Notes: a model not told the origin generated them from the sequence alone. A DNA stretch of 64,000 bases from Legionellaceae bacterium (GCA_020831865.1 JAFIFT010000018.1:88610-152609), one strand, 5' to 3'; positions 18,474-28,347 are shown, numbered from the stretch's first letter. Numbers and translations: made by a program.

Positions 18474-19882
18474 ACGCTTTTTCCTTTGTAAAACTGAATC
18501 AAATGATCACGCTCTTGTTTCAGTGCTTCGCTTAATCCCACTTTATACAGATGGGGATTATGCAAGCGTTTGTATTCTTCCGGCAGCATTGCCAAACGTT
18601 CCTGGCTATATTGTGCTATGGCCCTGAGGCTTTGCGGTTGCGACACCCGTTTGCCATCTTTCAGATGCGGTGTCAGCAGCGCTTCTTTGCGTTGATTTTT
18701 AATAGACAGTGATTTTGCCGGTTCGAAGGGGTGGTGCATGGTATCCATCGTTTCTTCGTGCCCCAGACACACCACATCAGCCCCCCAAAAGCAATGCGAG
18801 CTATCTAAAAGGCGATAGACTTGCTTTTTGCCCGGCAACGTGATTTTACTCGAATTTTCTGACAGTTTGATGCGCGCTTGCTGATTGAGCAAGGCCAGTT
18901 TGTAGACGCCATCAAGCGCGCCATCCGCGTGCCCGGTGACCAGACTGGTACCGACGCCAAAATGGTCGATGGGGGCCTGTTGGTCGCGTAGACTTTTAAT
19001 GACATATTCATCCAGTTGATTGGAGGCGGTAATGGTCACAAAACCCAATCCGGCATCATCAAGCATGTGGCGTGCTTTTTTGGCCAAATAGGCCAGGTCG
19101 CCGCTATCGAGACGGATGCCTTTAAGCCGTTGGCCGCGCGCCAACATTTCCTTGCCGACTTCAATGGCATTGGGAACACCGCTGTGCAGCGTATCGTAGG
19201 TATCTACCAGAAAGACACTGTCGTCCGGCCAGATCTTGGCAAAATCTCGAAAGGCGCTGGCTTCGTCAGCATAACTTTGCACGAAAGAATGCGCCATGGT
19301 TCCGGCTATCGGAATCGCGTAATCCCGTCCGGCCCGGACATTGCTGGTCGCCTCAAAGCCGCCGATCACCGCTGCGCGACTCGCATAGTACGCACCGGTA
19401 CCCTGTGCTCTGCGTAAACCAAATTCGATGAGGGTGGCGTCTCCGGCAACCAGTCGCATGCGGCTGGCTTTGGTGGCAATCAGTGTTTGAAAATTTACGA
19501 TATTTAACAGGACCGTTTCTATGATTTGCGCTTCTATAATATTGGCTTCAATACTGATGATAGGATGAGTGGGGAACACCACATCACCTTCACCGGGAGC
19601 ATAGAGATTGCCTGTAAAGCGAAAATTTTTCAGGTATGCGAGAAAGTCGCTATGAAAGCCCTGCTGGCGTAAAAAGTCGAGGTCATGGCGGTCAAAGCGA
19701 AGATTTTCCAACACCTGGAGCAGATCATCCAGGCCGGCAAAGACGGCATACCCTCCGCCAAAGGGAAGTTTGCGAAAAAAATAATCGAATACGGTGCTAT
19801 GCTGGCTTAGTCCTTGCAGAAAATAAACCTGTGCCATACTCAACTGATATTTATCCGTATAAGTGCCGGTGAAATTGAACAT
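18470..19882 (-). CDS. pncB: PncB-type nicotinate phosphoribosyltransferase
   Basis: 470 residues. It joins nicotinate to PRPP to give nicotinate mononucleotide, using ATP. It opens TGTYTDKYQLSMAQVYF, the family's start, and has the core motifs GTMAHSFVQSY (with the His that is autophosphorylated in the family), GIRLDSGDL and FGVGTSLVTG. The length fits the longer bacterial and eukaryote-like type rather than the 400-residue E. coli form. First gene of the pncB-pncA pair; the ribosome site before the ATG is weak (TAGG). Confidence 0.95.
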   Translation of the reverse strand: MFNFTGTYTDKYQLSMAQVYFLQGLSQHSTVFDYFFRKLPFGGGYAVFAGLDDLLQVLENLRFDRHDLDFLRQQGFHSDFLAYLKNFRFTGNLYAPGEGDVVFPTHPIISIEANIIEAQIIETVLLNIVNFQTLIATKASRMRLVAGDATLIEFGLRRAQGTGAYYASRAAVIGGFEATSNVRAGRDYAIPIAGTMAHSFVQSYADEASAFRDFAKIWPDDSVFLVDTYDTLHSGVPNAIEVGKEMLARGQRLKGIRLDSGDLAYLAKKARHMLDDAGLGFVTITASNQLDEYVIKSLRDQQAPIDHFGVGTSLVTGHADGALDGVYKLALLNQQARIKLSENSSKITLPGKKQVYRLLDSSHCFWGADVVCLGHEETMDTMHHPFEPAKSLSIKNQRKEALLTPHLKDGKRVSQPQSLRAIAQYSQERLAMLPEEYKRLHNPHLYKVGLSEALKQERDHLIQFYKGKSV

Positions 19883-20073
19883 ATGCGAGCCTACGTTATT
19901 AATAGTCAGGAATGTATATTAGGACAGGCAAAAGCACTGAGCCATGTCGTCAGGACGACTGGTACAGGCTATAGGGAAGCGGGAACGTTTGCAAGATGTC
20001 AGTACGGTTGTTGACGAATATTTTAAGACAATGCGGCACGAGGCGCAATGACATCAGGGGGGAGTGCGGGCGA

Positions 20074-21015
20074 TTACAACCAAATCACGCCAATCATAGC
20101 GATTCCCACTACGATGATGATCGGATACAGCCAGCAGGCTCCGTACATTAATCGATACGCGTCTCTTTTCGTCAGTCGCTCGCTGAGCGTAATCAGGATG
20201 GCCTCACCTGCAATAAGCAGATAGAAAAACAAGAGCAACATATGGAATGCGGTGATATAGGATACGGCTGGAATTTGTTCTGATGCCGCCCATTGAAAAG
20301 CGACAATGGTCAGCATGGTGGTAATCACGACGGCCAGGCGATTGATGGCCGGTTGATTGGGCATCCATAAGACAGCGTAACTGATACCCATAATCAGCAG
20401 CATCGGTATAAAAATTTTGTAGATATAGAAGGTGGGCAAACGTTGGTAGTGAATCAAAAGTTGATACATTGGCGGCTGCTGTGAGAGGATATGGCTGTGT
20501 ATCCTGTTAATCTTCCATTCCGCCAGATGGGCATTTTTATTGATACCGACTTTGTCGGATAAGAGGTACAAATGGTCATGATACGGAGAGCTGCCATAGG
20601 GCATAATCAGCAGTTCCAGCTTTTGCGTATCGAAGGGAAAACGATGCATATCCATTTCGGTTTCAATTTGTACGCCCATACTTTCCTGATAATCTGCCAT
20701 CCCATCTGCCTGTATCCTCAGGGCTTTATACTTGGAGTCAATGGCACCGCGCAAGTGCAGGATCTGATAATAAGGTGCCTTTATTTCAGAAAGCACCGCA
20801 TCGACTTGTGGGCCATAGTAGTATTGGTCGGTTGCAGAGCGATGTCCGCTTTGCCAGCGCAAATGCTGGGTGATTTCCAGGATAAAAAGTTCCTCACTGG
20901 GTTTAATGGAGGTGACATCATCAACGTAGACCGCGATACCCACTTCGCGCAGGTTTTTTTCCGCATGGATAGGGGTGGAGAAGAGCAGCAAGCCAAAGAG
21001 TACCATCCCGATCAT
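20074..21015 (-). CDS. Pentameric ligand-gated ion channel homologue (GLIC/ELIC type)
   Basis: 313 residues with a signal peptide (cleavage near HA-EKN, about residue 18). The extracellular half has the pro-loop signature FPFDTQKLEL (FPxD) without the two Cys of animal Cys-loop receptors, as in bacterial members. The last 130 residues hold four membrane helices: M1 begins YKIFIPMLLIMGISYAVLW (with the Pro typical of M1), M2 is NRLAVVITTMLTIVAFQWA, then M3 and M4. This is the full bacterial architecture (GLIC 317 residues). The ligand and ion are not predictable; M2 pore residues would decide. A good GGAG ribosome site precedes the ATG, and an extended -10 (TGCTACAAT) lies near 21127-21135 on the same strand. 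Confidence 0.9.
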   Translation of the reverse strand: MIGMVLFGLLLFSTPIHAEKNLREVGIAVYVDDVTSIKPSEELFILEITQHLRWQSGHRSATDQYYYGPQVDAVLSEIKAPYYQILHLRGAIDSKYKALRIQADGMADYQESMGVQIETEMDMHRFPFDTQKLELLIMPYGSSPYHDHLYLLSDKVGINKNAHLAEWKINRIHSHILSQQPPMYQLLIHYQRLPTFYIYKIFIPMLLIMGISYAVLWMPNQPAINRLAVVITTMLTIVAFQWAASEQIPAVSYITAFHMLLLFFYLLIAGEAILITLSERLTKRDAYRLMYGACWLYPIIIVVGIAMIGVIWL

Positions 21016-21192
21016 TTTTTCTCCTGCGACAGCCAGGCAGCGGGTGGGGCTTGTGGCTCATCATGGCAGAAGCACACATCAGCCTGCCTGTGTTGTAACG
21101 CCCAAAAAAGCTTTATTTATGTATAAATTGTAGCATATTTATCTGTTATGGTGGTTTTGCGTCATTTTGCGTGGCGTTTGGGTGATGTTCGG

Positions 21193-22434
21193 CTAGGCCT
21201 TAGTGGTTTTCATGCGATGTAATCCCCAGGTCGCCAATAGCAGATACAATACCGCTGAAGCCATAAAAAACTGCGCCAGAGCCAGGTTGCTGTTGTGGGC
21301 GTATACATGATTGCCCAGTTCAATGCCGAGTGCCAGAATACACATCATGATCATGCTCATCATGGCGGAAGCGGTGCCTTTGCTGACATCCGTGGCAAAG
21401 AGTATCAGGCGAACCAGTGGGCCGGTGGTCATTCCCAGGCCAAAAAAATAGGCAATAAGACCCGGCATAAGCCAAATAAAAGCGCCTCCCCTTGCCAGGG
21501 GGAGCAGAGCGACCAGGAGCAGGCTGGCGGTGGACAGGAGCGAGCCGATGTGAAAAACCCGGAGCAGCGACATCTTGCCAATACTATAGTGCAAAACAAT
21601 ATTACCGATAATGGACGCGCCGAATACGGGAATTTGCCATAAAGCATATTCGATAACGCTCAGGTGGGCTTCCCGCATCAAAATTAAAGGAGAAAGGGCT
21701 ATCCAGCATAAACAGGGTACGGTTAATACCCCCGCTGCCAGAGAAGCAAAACAAAACGTACGGCTGCGTAACAGTTGCGAGTAATTGCCAAAAATCACCG
21801 AGGGTGCCAATGAAACCGGCTTTATTTCCGTACCATCTTTTTTCCGTTGTCCCAAGGATTCAGGCATATAGTGCCATAGGCCCCAGAGGGGCAGGAAGGT
21901 GACCGTAGCGATACTGATAAAGATCAGGCGCCAATTGAAAAAATGAATAAAAATAGAACCCAGAAGTGGTCCCAGCAAGGGAGCCAGAATAGAAATGCTG
22001 GCCATAATGGCAATTAATTTAACGGCATCGGTTTCGGCAAAAATTTCCTGTAGGGTGGTATAGCCAATCACCGCGATAAAACATAACCCCATACCCTGAA
22101 AAAAACGCATCAGAATAAATTGCGGCATGGACTGGGAGGCCGCCAATAAAATGGTACAGATAAAAAACAAGACGACGCCAGCCAGCATCACCGGTCTGCG
22201 GCCGTAGCGATCAGACAAGGGTCCCAGGATCAGCTGTAAACTGGCACCACCGAGAATATAAGCGGTTAAAGACGTAGCGACCGCGGAATCATCTGCACGG
22301 AAAGAGTGCACTACCTGCAGCATACCGGGCATAATCATGTCATTGGCGACATAGGTCAAGCACTCATACAAGAGCAAAAAAAATGCAAACCACAATGCAT
22401 GCCGGCGCGTGATGTCGATCAGGGGCTGTACCAT
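21193..22434 (-). CDS. MFS drug:proton antiporter, MdfA/Bcr-CflA type
   Basis: 413 residues, twelve predicted membrane helices. The first helix carries YECLTYVANDMIMPGM, very close to the MdfA signature in which an acidic residue in helix 1 is essential for drug/proton exchange. The loop 2-3 motif GPLSDRYGRRPVML and the helix-5 antiporter motif (APLLGPLLGS) are intact. It should sit in the inner membrane and export drugs or other lipophilic cations; chloramphenicol-type Cml/Bcr pumps are close relatives. Monocistronic as far as can be seen, with no regulator next to it. Confidence 0.88.
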   Translation of the reverse strand: MVQPLIDITRRHALWFAFFLLLYECLTYVANDMIMPGMLQVVHSFRADDSAVATSLTAYILGGASLQLILGPLSDRYGRRPVMLAGVVLFFICTILLAASQSMPQFILMRFFQGMGLCFIAVIGYTTLQEIFAETDAVKLIAIMASISILAPLLGPLLGSIFIHFFNWRLIFISIATVTFLPLWGLWHYMPESLGQRKKDGTEIKPVSLAPSVIFGNYSQLLRSRTFCFASLAAGVLTVPCLCWIALSPLILMREAHLSVIEYALWQIPVFGASIIGNIVLHYSIGKMSLLRVFHIGSLLSTASLLLVALLPLARGGAFIWLMPGLIAYFFGLGMTTGPLVRLILFATDVSKGTASAMMSMIMMCILALGIELGNHVYAHNSNLALAQFFMASAVLYLLLATWGLHRMKTTKA

Positions 22435-22805
22435 AGTCCATCATTAATCAGGTTAATCCGTAAAGAATGGTACCGCAATGGCCGGTTTTTAACAATGGCA
22501 GAGACCAGAACGGGCAGGGTAACCGCATTTAAACAAACCTTTTACAATCAAAATACCTGCGTTCCGCACTTTATGCGCGGAATCCAGCTCCTCACCTCGT
22601 CCAAGGTCGTTTGGATACCATGCATAAAGCGCGGGATGTAGGCAAAAAGGAAATGTTTAGTGTTCAAAATTCAGATGCGTTTACCCTGCCAGAACGGGAC
22701 GGCCTGTGCCGGTTTTGGTTACTTTCCGGTATACTGGCCGATACCATTGTATTTTTTTGGGCGTCCAGTATGTTTTTGAACCCCTTGTTCCGACAGGAAT
22801 GGCTG
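22435..22805. other. 371-base intergenic stretch between the divergent MFS and YgjP genes
   Basis: The stretch holds the MFS promoter candidate. A frame open from 22611 runs into the YgjP gene, but its extra 65 residues are not part of the family and have no ribosome site. Nothing else was recognised. Confidence 0.5.
22467..22495 (-). promoter_or_regulatory. Candidate promoter of the MFS gene
   Basis: On the minus strand TTGTTA (22495-22490), 17 bases, then TACCAT (22472-22467), each 4 of 6 to consensus, 33 bases before the ATG. Confidence 0.35.
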
Positions 22806-23504
22806 ATGACAATACAGGGAATTGAGGTAGCGATCAGACGCAAGAACATTAAAAGTCTGCGTATTGTCGTCTATCCACCTGATGCGAAAGTCCGTATGTC
22901 AGTACCTCTGTTTGTTTCGGAACCAGCGATAAGGCGTGTTTTGGCGTCTAAGCTCGCCTGGATTCGGCAAAAACAACAGGAGATGATTGAGCAGAATCAA
23001 TCGACCCAACCTGCCTTCAACCTCGGCGAAGTACACTATTTTTTGGGAAAAGCCTATCCTTTATTGCCGATAGAAGCGACAGGCCGAGCACAAGCCTATC
23101 TTCGTGCCGACGGATACCTGGTGCTGGAAACAGCGCCTCATAGCACCCAGATGCAGCGTTCCCGCTTGTTGGATGCCTGGTACAGGCAAGAGCTGAAAAA
23201 AATAATTCCGCACTTTATCCGACAGTGGGAGCCATTGGTTGGTGAGAGGGTTAGCGAGTGGCGGATAAAAAAAATGAAAACGCGCTGGGGAACCTGTAAC
23301 CCGGCCGCGCATCGTATATGGTTGAACCTGGAGCTGGCCAAAGTGCCATTGGCCTGTATAGAGTATGTCATTGTGCACGAGATGGTTCATTTTTTAGAGT
23401 CTGGTCATAACGCTGTTTTTAAAGCCCACATGGATAGGCTGTTACCCAATTGGCGCCTTTGTCAAAAGCAACTGCGGGCGGCCACGACCGCGGATTCGCG
23501 CTGA
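22806..23504 (+). CDS. YgjP/DUF45-family zinc metallopeptidase-like protein
   Basis: 232 residues from the ATG at 22806, chosen because AGGA lies 9 bases before it and because the family starts about here (IEVAIRRKNIKSLRI). The C-terminal half has the DUF45 pattern: KMKTRWGTCN, then VIVHEMVHFLESGHNAVF, with HExxH and a third zinc ligand His six residues on, as in the minigluzincin and WLM-like proteases. The family is widespread in bacteria and its substrate is unknown. It converges with the S28 peptidase gene, and an 8-base inverted repeat (CACGACCG/CGGTCGTG) lies at its end. Confidence 0.85.
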   Translation: MTIQGIEVAIRRKNIKSLRIVVYPPDAKVRMSVPLFVSEPAIRRVLASKLAWIRQKQQEMIEQNQSTQPAFNLGEVHYFLGKAYPLLPIEATGRAQAYLRADGYLVLETAPHSTQMQRSRLLDAWYRQELKKIIPHFIRQWEPLVGERVSEWRIKKMKTRWGTCNPAAHRIWLNLELAKVPLACIEYVIVHEMVHFLESGHNAVFKAHMDRLLPNWRLCQKQLRAATTADSR

Positions 23505-23531
23505 TTCCACGGTCGTGACGGAGGCAGCGCC

Positions 23532-24929
23532 TCAGGCCAGCCATTTTTCCAATTCAGCAACGATTTGCGCACGGGTTGCCTTGAGTGGAGCGCTATCATC
23601 GGCCGCTGGCTTATGCAGATCATCGCAGTGGGCGCTGCCGTCAATGAGCAGGTAGCGTAGATTCAGATTATTGGCATCGGGATGAGCGGGTGTTAAAGAC
23701 AGATGCGACCAGGGATCACGGCTGCCGTTGGTAAAAATAATCTGCTGTACCAAATGATTTTGCAGGGGTATATAAAAATTCTGATTGATATAGTCGGTAT
23801 TGGCGGGCTGAGTGCGCTCAAATAAACGCTGACAGATTGCCTGATGATAGCGCAGATCAATTTGTGATGAGCGGCTCGAATAGCTTGGATCGGGATGGGC
23901 GACCTGCCAGTATCCATATTCGCTACAGGACTGATAAAACCATTGGCGCAGACCAATGCCCTCGGCCCAGGCATCGCGCTCTTCGCGCAGGGCCGCCTGT
24001 GGCGTGAGATCAACTGCCCGGATGTCAAAACGTTGATAAATGCGCTGGGCAAAATCTGCATAAGCCGCCAGTTTATCATGACCATTGAGCAGGGTGTCGC
24101 AAAAGGCATCGCGCATGCCGTATTGAATAGCCGCGGCTCCCACATCGGCGATGACATAGAGAAAATCGCGGTCATCCTCGACCTCTTCTGCTCCAAACAG
24201 CGTTTTGATGGCAGCAAACGCATTCGGATCCGCTTGGGAGCGTTCCACCTGCCCGACGACTTCCCGCATGATAGCAGCACAGTGGGGGCCTGCCACCTGG
24301 CTGACGTGTTTATCATATTCACTAAAGGATTCCTTGGCCTGAACCGGTGCGGATGACGCCAGCGCGCCATGGACCAGATAGGGATATTTCAAACGGTAGT
24401 AGGCCGACAGATTACCAGGGTAGGAGCCGCCAAAGGCAATCCATTTGCCCTGCCAGCCTTTCTCTTTTTGCAACCAGCGTTGAAAATAGGCCAGATCGTC
24501 AAGTGCGGCCTCGGTGCTCAGATAGCGGAGGTTCTCGGTACTGAGGTTCGGAAAAGGTTGGCTTTTACCATAATAGCGATGTTCCAGGGCGACCAGTTTG
24601 GCATGAAACTTTTGGGCATAATCACGAATGGCGCCCTGCAGTACCGATGCTTCACAGGCCGCTTCACCGCAAATATAAAAAAATACAGGAGAGTCAGGCT
24701 GTTTGCCGTAGCTCTCATCGATATAATAGCGTTGTTGGAATGAACCACTTTCTGAAGAGTCTGCGTCAATTCGCTGTGAGAAATAGCCTGTTTGCACCTG
24801 GGGCAGCGCAGTGCTGGAGAGGCGTTGTTGTTCGTAAATAAAATAGCGTTCCAAGGGACCGGCAAATAAGAGCGGACATCCCGCCGCAGCGAGACTTGCT
24901 ATCCATAACATTTTAGCCAGTGTGCGCAT
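23532..24929 (-). CDS. Secreted S28-family serine peptidase (prolyl carboxypeptidase-like)
   Basis: 465 residues from the ATG at 24927-24929, which has a perfect AAGGAG ribosome site; the upstream extension to 25013 is not needed. A signal peptide covers about the first 23 residues (ends LLFAG). The catalytic elbow GGSYPG has Ser169; the Asp is in NGSRDPW and the His in DGSAHCDDL. Family S28 enzymes (lysosomal Pro-X carboxypeptidase, DPP2) are mostly eukaryotic and cut after proline; among bacteria they are found in a few lineages. Cys pairs in CGEAACE and elsewhere fit a secreted enzyme. It is probably periplasmic or secreted by type II secretion, which is inference. Confidence 0.9.
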   Translation of the reverse strand: MRTLAKMLWIASLAAAGCPLLFAGPLERYFIYEQQRLSSTALPQVQTGYFSQRIDADSSESGSFQQRYYIDESYGKQPDSPVFFYICGEAACEASVLQGAIRDYAQKFHAKLVALEHRYYGKSQPFPNLSTENLRYLSTEAALDDLAYFQRWLQKEKGWQGKWIAFGGSYPGNLSAYYRLKYPYLVHGALASSAPVQAKESFSEYDKHVSQVAGPHCAAIMREVVGQVERSQADPNAFAAIKTLFGAEEVEDDRDFLYVIADVGAAAIQYGMRDAFCDTLLNGHDKLAAYADFAQRIYQRFDIRAVDLTPQAALREERDAWAEGIGLRQWFYQSCSEYGYWQVAHPDPSYSSRSSQIDLRYHQAICQRLFERTQPANTDYINQNFYIPLQNHLVQQIIFTNGSRDPWSHLSLTPAHPDANNLNLRYLLIDGSAHCDDLHKPAADDSAPLKATRAQIVAELEKWLA

Positions 24930-25092
24930 ATGAACTCCTTGTTGATGGAACACGTCTTTCCCTTTATACCGGATGTGCCGAGTTTTGACAATCCTGGTCG
25001 GGAACGCGAGCACTGGTCTCGCGTCCAGATGGTCTATGCAGCGCTTTTATTTTGATACTATACTGAAAATAAAAGAACAACAGGAAAAGCGG

Positions 25093-25377
25093 ATGCGAAT
25101 CTATATCATGATGATTCTCGGTTGTCTCGGTTTGCAGGATACGTGGGCACGTTGTGATCCGACGCGTTTTATGAGCCGCTGCGAAATTCCCTATACCAGC
25201 GAGCGCAACGCATCCAGGTCGCAAGTATTCTGCGGCGACCGTCTGGGTTATATTTCACGTGAGCAGTATGAGGTGTTGCGCCGTTATCAGCGGGCCAACA
25301 TTAATATGATTTTGACCTTGAATGGGGAGTATATCGATAGTCCCTGTATCCCGGCGGGCAAATATCTGAACCGCTAA
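25093..25377 (+). CDS. Small exported Cys-containing protein, unknown function
   Basis: 94 residues from the ATG at 25093 with AGGAAAAG before it. A short signal sequence (about residues 1-18, ending in TWA-RCD) is followed by a mature part of about 76 residues with four Cys (RCDP, SRCE, FCGD, SPCI), probably two disulfides. No family was recognised. The frame is open upstream to 24973, but that part looks non-coding. It stands alone between the divergent S28 gene and the convergent icmF. Its layout resembles the small Cys protein at 50067-50369, though the sequences are not alike. Confidence 0.6.
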   Translation: MRIYIMMILGCLGLQDTWARCDPTRFMSRCEIPYTSERNASRSQVFCGDRLGYISREQYEVLRRYQRANINMILTLNGEYIDSPCIPAGKYLNR

Positions 25378-25431
25378 TCCCGCCTTTTGTTCTATCCGCA
25401 AACATGGCGTGACGTTTGCCCGTAACCAGGC

Positions 25432-28347
25432 TTATGTCAATTGTTTCGGTAATTGAAATTGTCCGAGAATTCCGGGGATAAATGGATTGATGGGATTAGC
25501 GGTATGCAGGCTATAGCGCCCGGAATTACCGTTGATTTCGAATAAAATCTGTAAGGAGGATGGGTCATTTTCATCGACCATGACATTGACTTTGTCGAGC
25601 AGGTGGAACAGGGCCCAGGGACCTTGTTCTGTCAGCCGCCATTTTTTACCGTCAAGAGACTGTAGTTCAAGGCTGGCTTGCTGAGCCGGCCAGGTAAAAT
25701 CAGTACGCAGACTGTCCTGATAGGGGCCGTCATGGATGGCTTTGTCGCCAATTTGCAAATCACAGGTTTTGAGCATGGGATCGAGGGCGATTTTCTCAAT
25801 CGTGAAATGAAGTTGCTCCTGTTCATCTGAGGGAGGAAAAAACATGGTCTGCAAGACGTTGGCGACCATGAGCTGTGTAATTGCCTCCGACTGCAATGAT
25901 AAACGATAGCCATTGACTTCTTTGGCTTTCCACTGCGCACTTTTGGTGTCTAAAAAGGGGAGCAGGTAGCGTTGGCTAAATTGTTGTAATTTGCCATTGG
26001 GTTTAAAAAAATCATAAAAGTCGGTCAGGGTGATTTCGCTGCGGGCACTATTGTTAAAAGGATATTTGTGTGCAATTTTATCCTGGTAGAAGGGCAGAAT
26101 TTTCTCTTGCCACTGGGCTTCAATGAACTGTTTACTGTCCTGAATGAGCAGAAACCACAGCATATCGGCCAGCTGAGTATTCCATTCCTTCAAGGGCGAA
26201 GGGTATTCCTTGCTGTTATGGTAGAGCAGGCTGAGGGGGTCACTGTGCTGCGTATTGCTAAAGCGTTGTTGTGTTAACTCCAGTATACTCTCCGGTTGAT
26301 CCTGCAACAGAGCCAGTTGTTGGCTAAAGGTTTCCAGATCGGCCTGCTGGAGCTGCAAGGAGTGCAAGCTGGCTTCACCCAGCCAGCTTAAGGGAGTAAA
26401 CGAACGAGCGATATGATGGTTGAACAGACCACTGGCATCCTGACTCACAGGGCGGGTATGTTGTTGGGCCAGCTGGATGAGCCGGATAAAGCTGTTGTTT
26501 TCCCGCAGGCTGCGCAGCAACGTCTCTACTTGCCGGTAGTTCTCCGCAGACTCGATTCGGCTGTGGCTTAAAAAATGTTTCCACCATTGTTGATATTCAT
26601 AAGCGTAGGTTTCCAGAATCAGGCGTTGTACATGCTCGGGAGGCTGGCGTTGGCTGACCCAGCTTTCTTGCTGGATTTTGGCGACAATGCTGTCTATTTG
26701 TTCGACAACGCTGGCAAAACCTTCCCGGGTATAGATGAAGGGGAGCTTGGTTTGGGCCAATTGGAAACCGGGCAGACTGAGTGGGCTGCTGTTTGTGGGA
26801 AAATGCTGCCGCGCCATGCTGTAATAAAAATAAGCATCAGGCAGGGCATTTAAGGCATTACGGGCATCCTGAATGATGTTGTCATTGAGCCGAGCCACTG
26901 GTAGTGGGTAGCGCAGACTTTGCGCTAAAACCTGCAAACGGGGATCGGCCTTGTTTGGGCTGAACCACTGTTGCTGATACCAATGGGTGAGCTGTTCCTG
27001 ATCAAAACGGGTCGGATCACCGAGCATAATATAGGTTTTCAGGGCAGCGTGGCGGGTAGCGGGCGAGTTGGCATGGATAATCTGATGTTCGGCTTCCTGC
27101 AGCAATTCCGGCAGAAAAACCTGGCGCAGTTTTTCTTTGGTATGGCGATGCAGATTTTGTTGGTACTCCAGGAGGGCCAGCGGGGTAAAGGCTGTGCCTG
27201 AAATATTCTGCAGGCTTTCATCGGCCTGACTCAAATGGTACAGTCCACTCAGGGGTTGCTGTCCGCTTTCTGACAGAGACTCATACTGCAGCAACTCTCG
27301 GCTGACGGCATCCAATTGCTGGCTATTGTGCCAGTATTCTTTGGTACTAATGCCAACGGTGACCAGAGCAATAAGGATGGAGGCCAATCCCAGATTGCGG
27401 AGTACTTTGCGGTTAGCGGGCAGGCTCATGGGGTTACACTGCAGGAGGTCTTGCACGCAGGCATCAATAAAATAATTTTGATTATTGGACACTTGCAGGC
27501 TACGACTGGGCAGGCAGAGGGCATATTCATGTTGTATTTTGCGATGGATCGGATCAATGACGCTGCCGCCTTGTCGCGCACTGGTAAAATAGATGGCGCG
27601 TAAGGGTCTTGGCGGTGTTTGCAGCAGTTGTACCAGACGCATTAAAGGCGTGCCCAGCACTTGCAATTGCAGGGGAAATTCGCGAATCAAGGTTCGTTTA
27701 ATGGTGGAGCGCACGGGATGTAACTTGTCCAATACCTGCTGGTCCAGTTGTTGCAGCAGTTTGCGAAACGCCTGTGTCATAGTGCTGTTCCGGCTGGAGC
27801 CTGCAACACCCGCTGCACTATAACATCCCAGGACCCCCTGAAAATCGGGACGAAAATCCTGGTGAAAAAATTCGCAAAACCCTGCCAGTGCATCCGCATG
27901 GGTCAGGATGACATGGCTGGGGACGGGACGGGGTAGGCTGCTCTGTACCCATCGCCAGAGTTGCTGATGGGTTTTCATGCGGGCTTCAAAATCCTGTGCC
28001 TGCTCTATCATCAACTCCTGGAGGTTCACCGCCATCGCCACCGCGCTAATACCCAGGGGAGGGTAACAGGCATCAATTTGGCGCAGGCTGTTGGATAACA
28101 GTTCATTGTTTTGAATCAGCCATTCTTCCGGTAAATGTAAGACGACGCCCAGATGATGATAATAAAGACGAGCATGCTCAAGTGCTTCAACCGGGTAAGG
28201 GGTCAGTCCGCTTTGGGCTATCAAGCTGGCCAATCCTTGTTGTTGCTTGCCAAAAAGCAGGAGGAATGATTGTTTATCAATCCGGTTTTCTTGTTCGCGA
28301 AAGAGCGTCTTGAGGGCTATGAGCAGGGGTTTTAGGGAGGAGCTCAT
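25432..28347 (-). CDS. icmF: IcmF, Dot/Icm type IVB secretion protein
   Basis: 971 residues from the ATG at 28345-28347, which overlaps the dotU stop (ATGA); the open frame further up is dotU in another frame. L. pneumophila IcmF is about the same length (973), while T6SS TssM proteins are near 1150-1200 with an N-terminal GTPase-like Walker motif, absent here. One strong membrane segment is visible at about residues 316-336 (LASILIALVTVGI); the large remainder should be periplasmic, ending in the IcmF/TssM beta-rich C-terminal domain. IcmF with DotU stabilises the DotC/DotD/DotG/DotH core of the secretion machine. No other dot/icm gene is in the window. Confidence 0.93.
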   Translation of the reverse strand: MSSSLKPLLIALKTLFREQENRIDKQSFLLLFGKQQQGLASLIAQSGLTPYPVEALEHARLYYHHLGVVLHLPEEWLIQNNELLSNSLRQIDACYPPLGISAVAMAVNLQELMIEQAQDFEARMKTHQQLWRWVQSSLPRPVPSHVILTHADALAGFCEFFHQDFRPDFQGVLGCYSAAGVAGSSRNSTMTQAFRKLLQQLDQQVLDKLHPVRSTIKRTLIREFPLQLQVLGTPLMRLVQLLQTPPRPLRAIYFTSARQGGSVIDPIHRKIQHEYALCLPSRSLQVSNNQNYFIDACVQDLLQCNPMSLPANRKVLRNLGLASILIALVTVGISTKEYWHNSQQLDAVSRELLQYESLSESGQQPLSGLYHLSQADESLQNISGTAFTPLALLEYQQNLHRHTKEKLRQVFLPELLQEAEHQIIHANSPATRHAALKTYIMLGDPTRFDQEQLTHWYQQQWFSPNKADPRLQVLAQSLRYPLPVARLNDNIIQDARNALNALPDAYFYYSMARQHFPTNSSPLSLPGFQLAQTKLPFIYTREGFASVVEQIDSIVAKIQQESWVSQRQPPEHVQRLILETYAYEYQQWWKHFLSHSRIESAENYRQVETLLRSLRENNSFIRLIQLAQQHTRPVSQDASGLFNHHIARSFTPLSWLGEASLHSLQLQQADLETFSQQLALLQDQPESILELTQQRFSNTQHSDPLSLLYHNSKEYPSPLKEWNTQLADMLWFLLIQDSKQFIEAQWQEKILPFYQDKIAHKYPFNNSARSEITLTDFYDFFKPNGKLQQFSQRYLLPFLDTKSAQWKAKEVNGYRLSLQSEAITQLMVANVLQTMFFPPSDEQEQLHFTIEKIALDPMLKTCDLQIGDKAIHDGPYQDSLRTDFTWPAQQASLELQSLDGKKWRLTEQGPWALFHLLDKVNVMVDENDPSSLQILFEINGNSGRYSLHTANPINPFIPGILGQFQLPKQLT

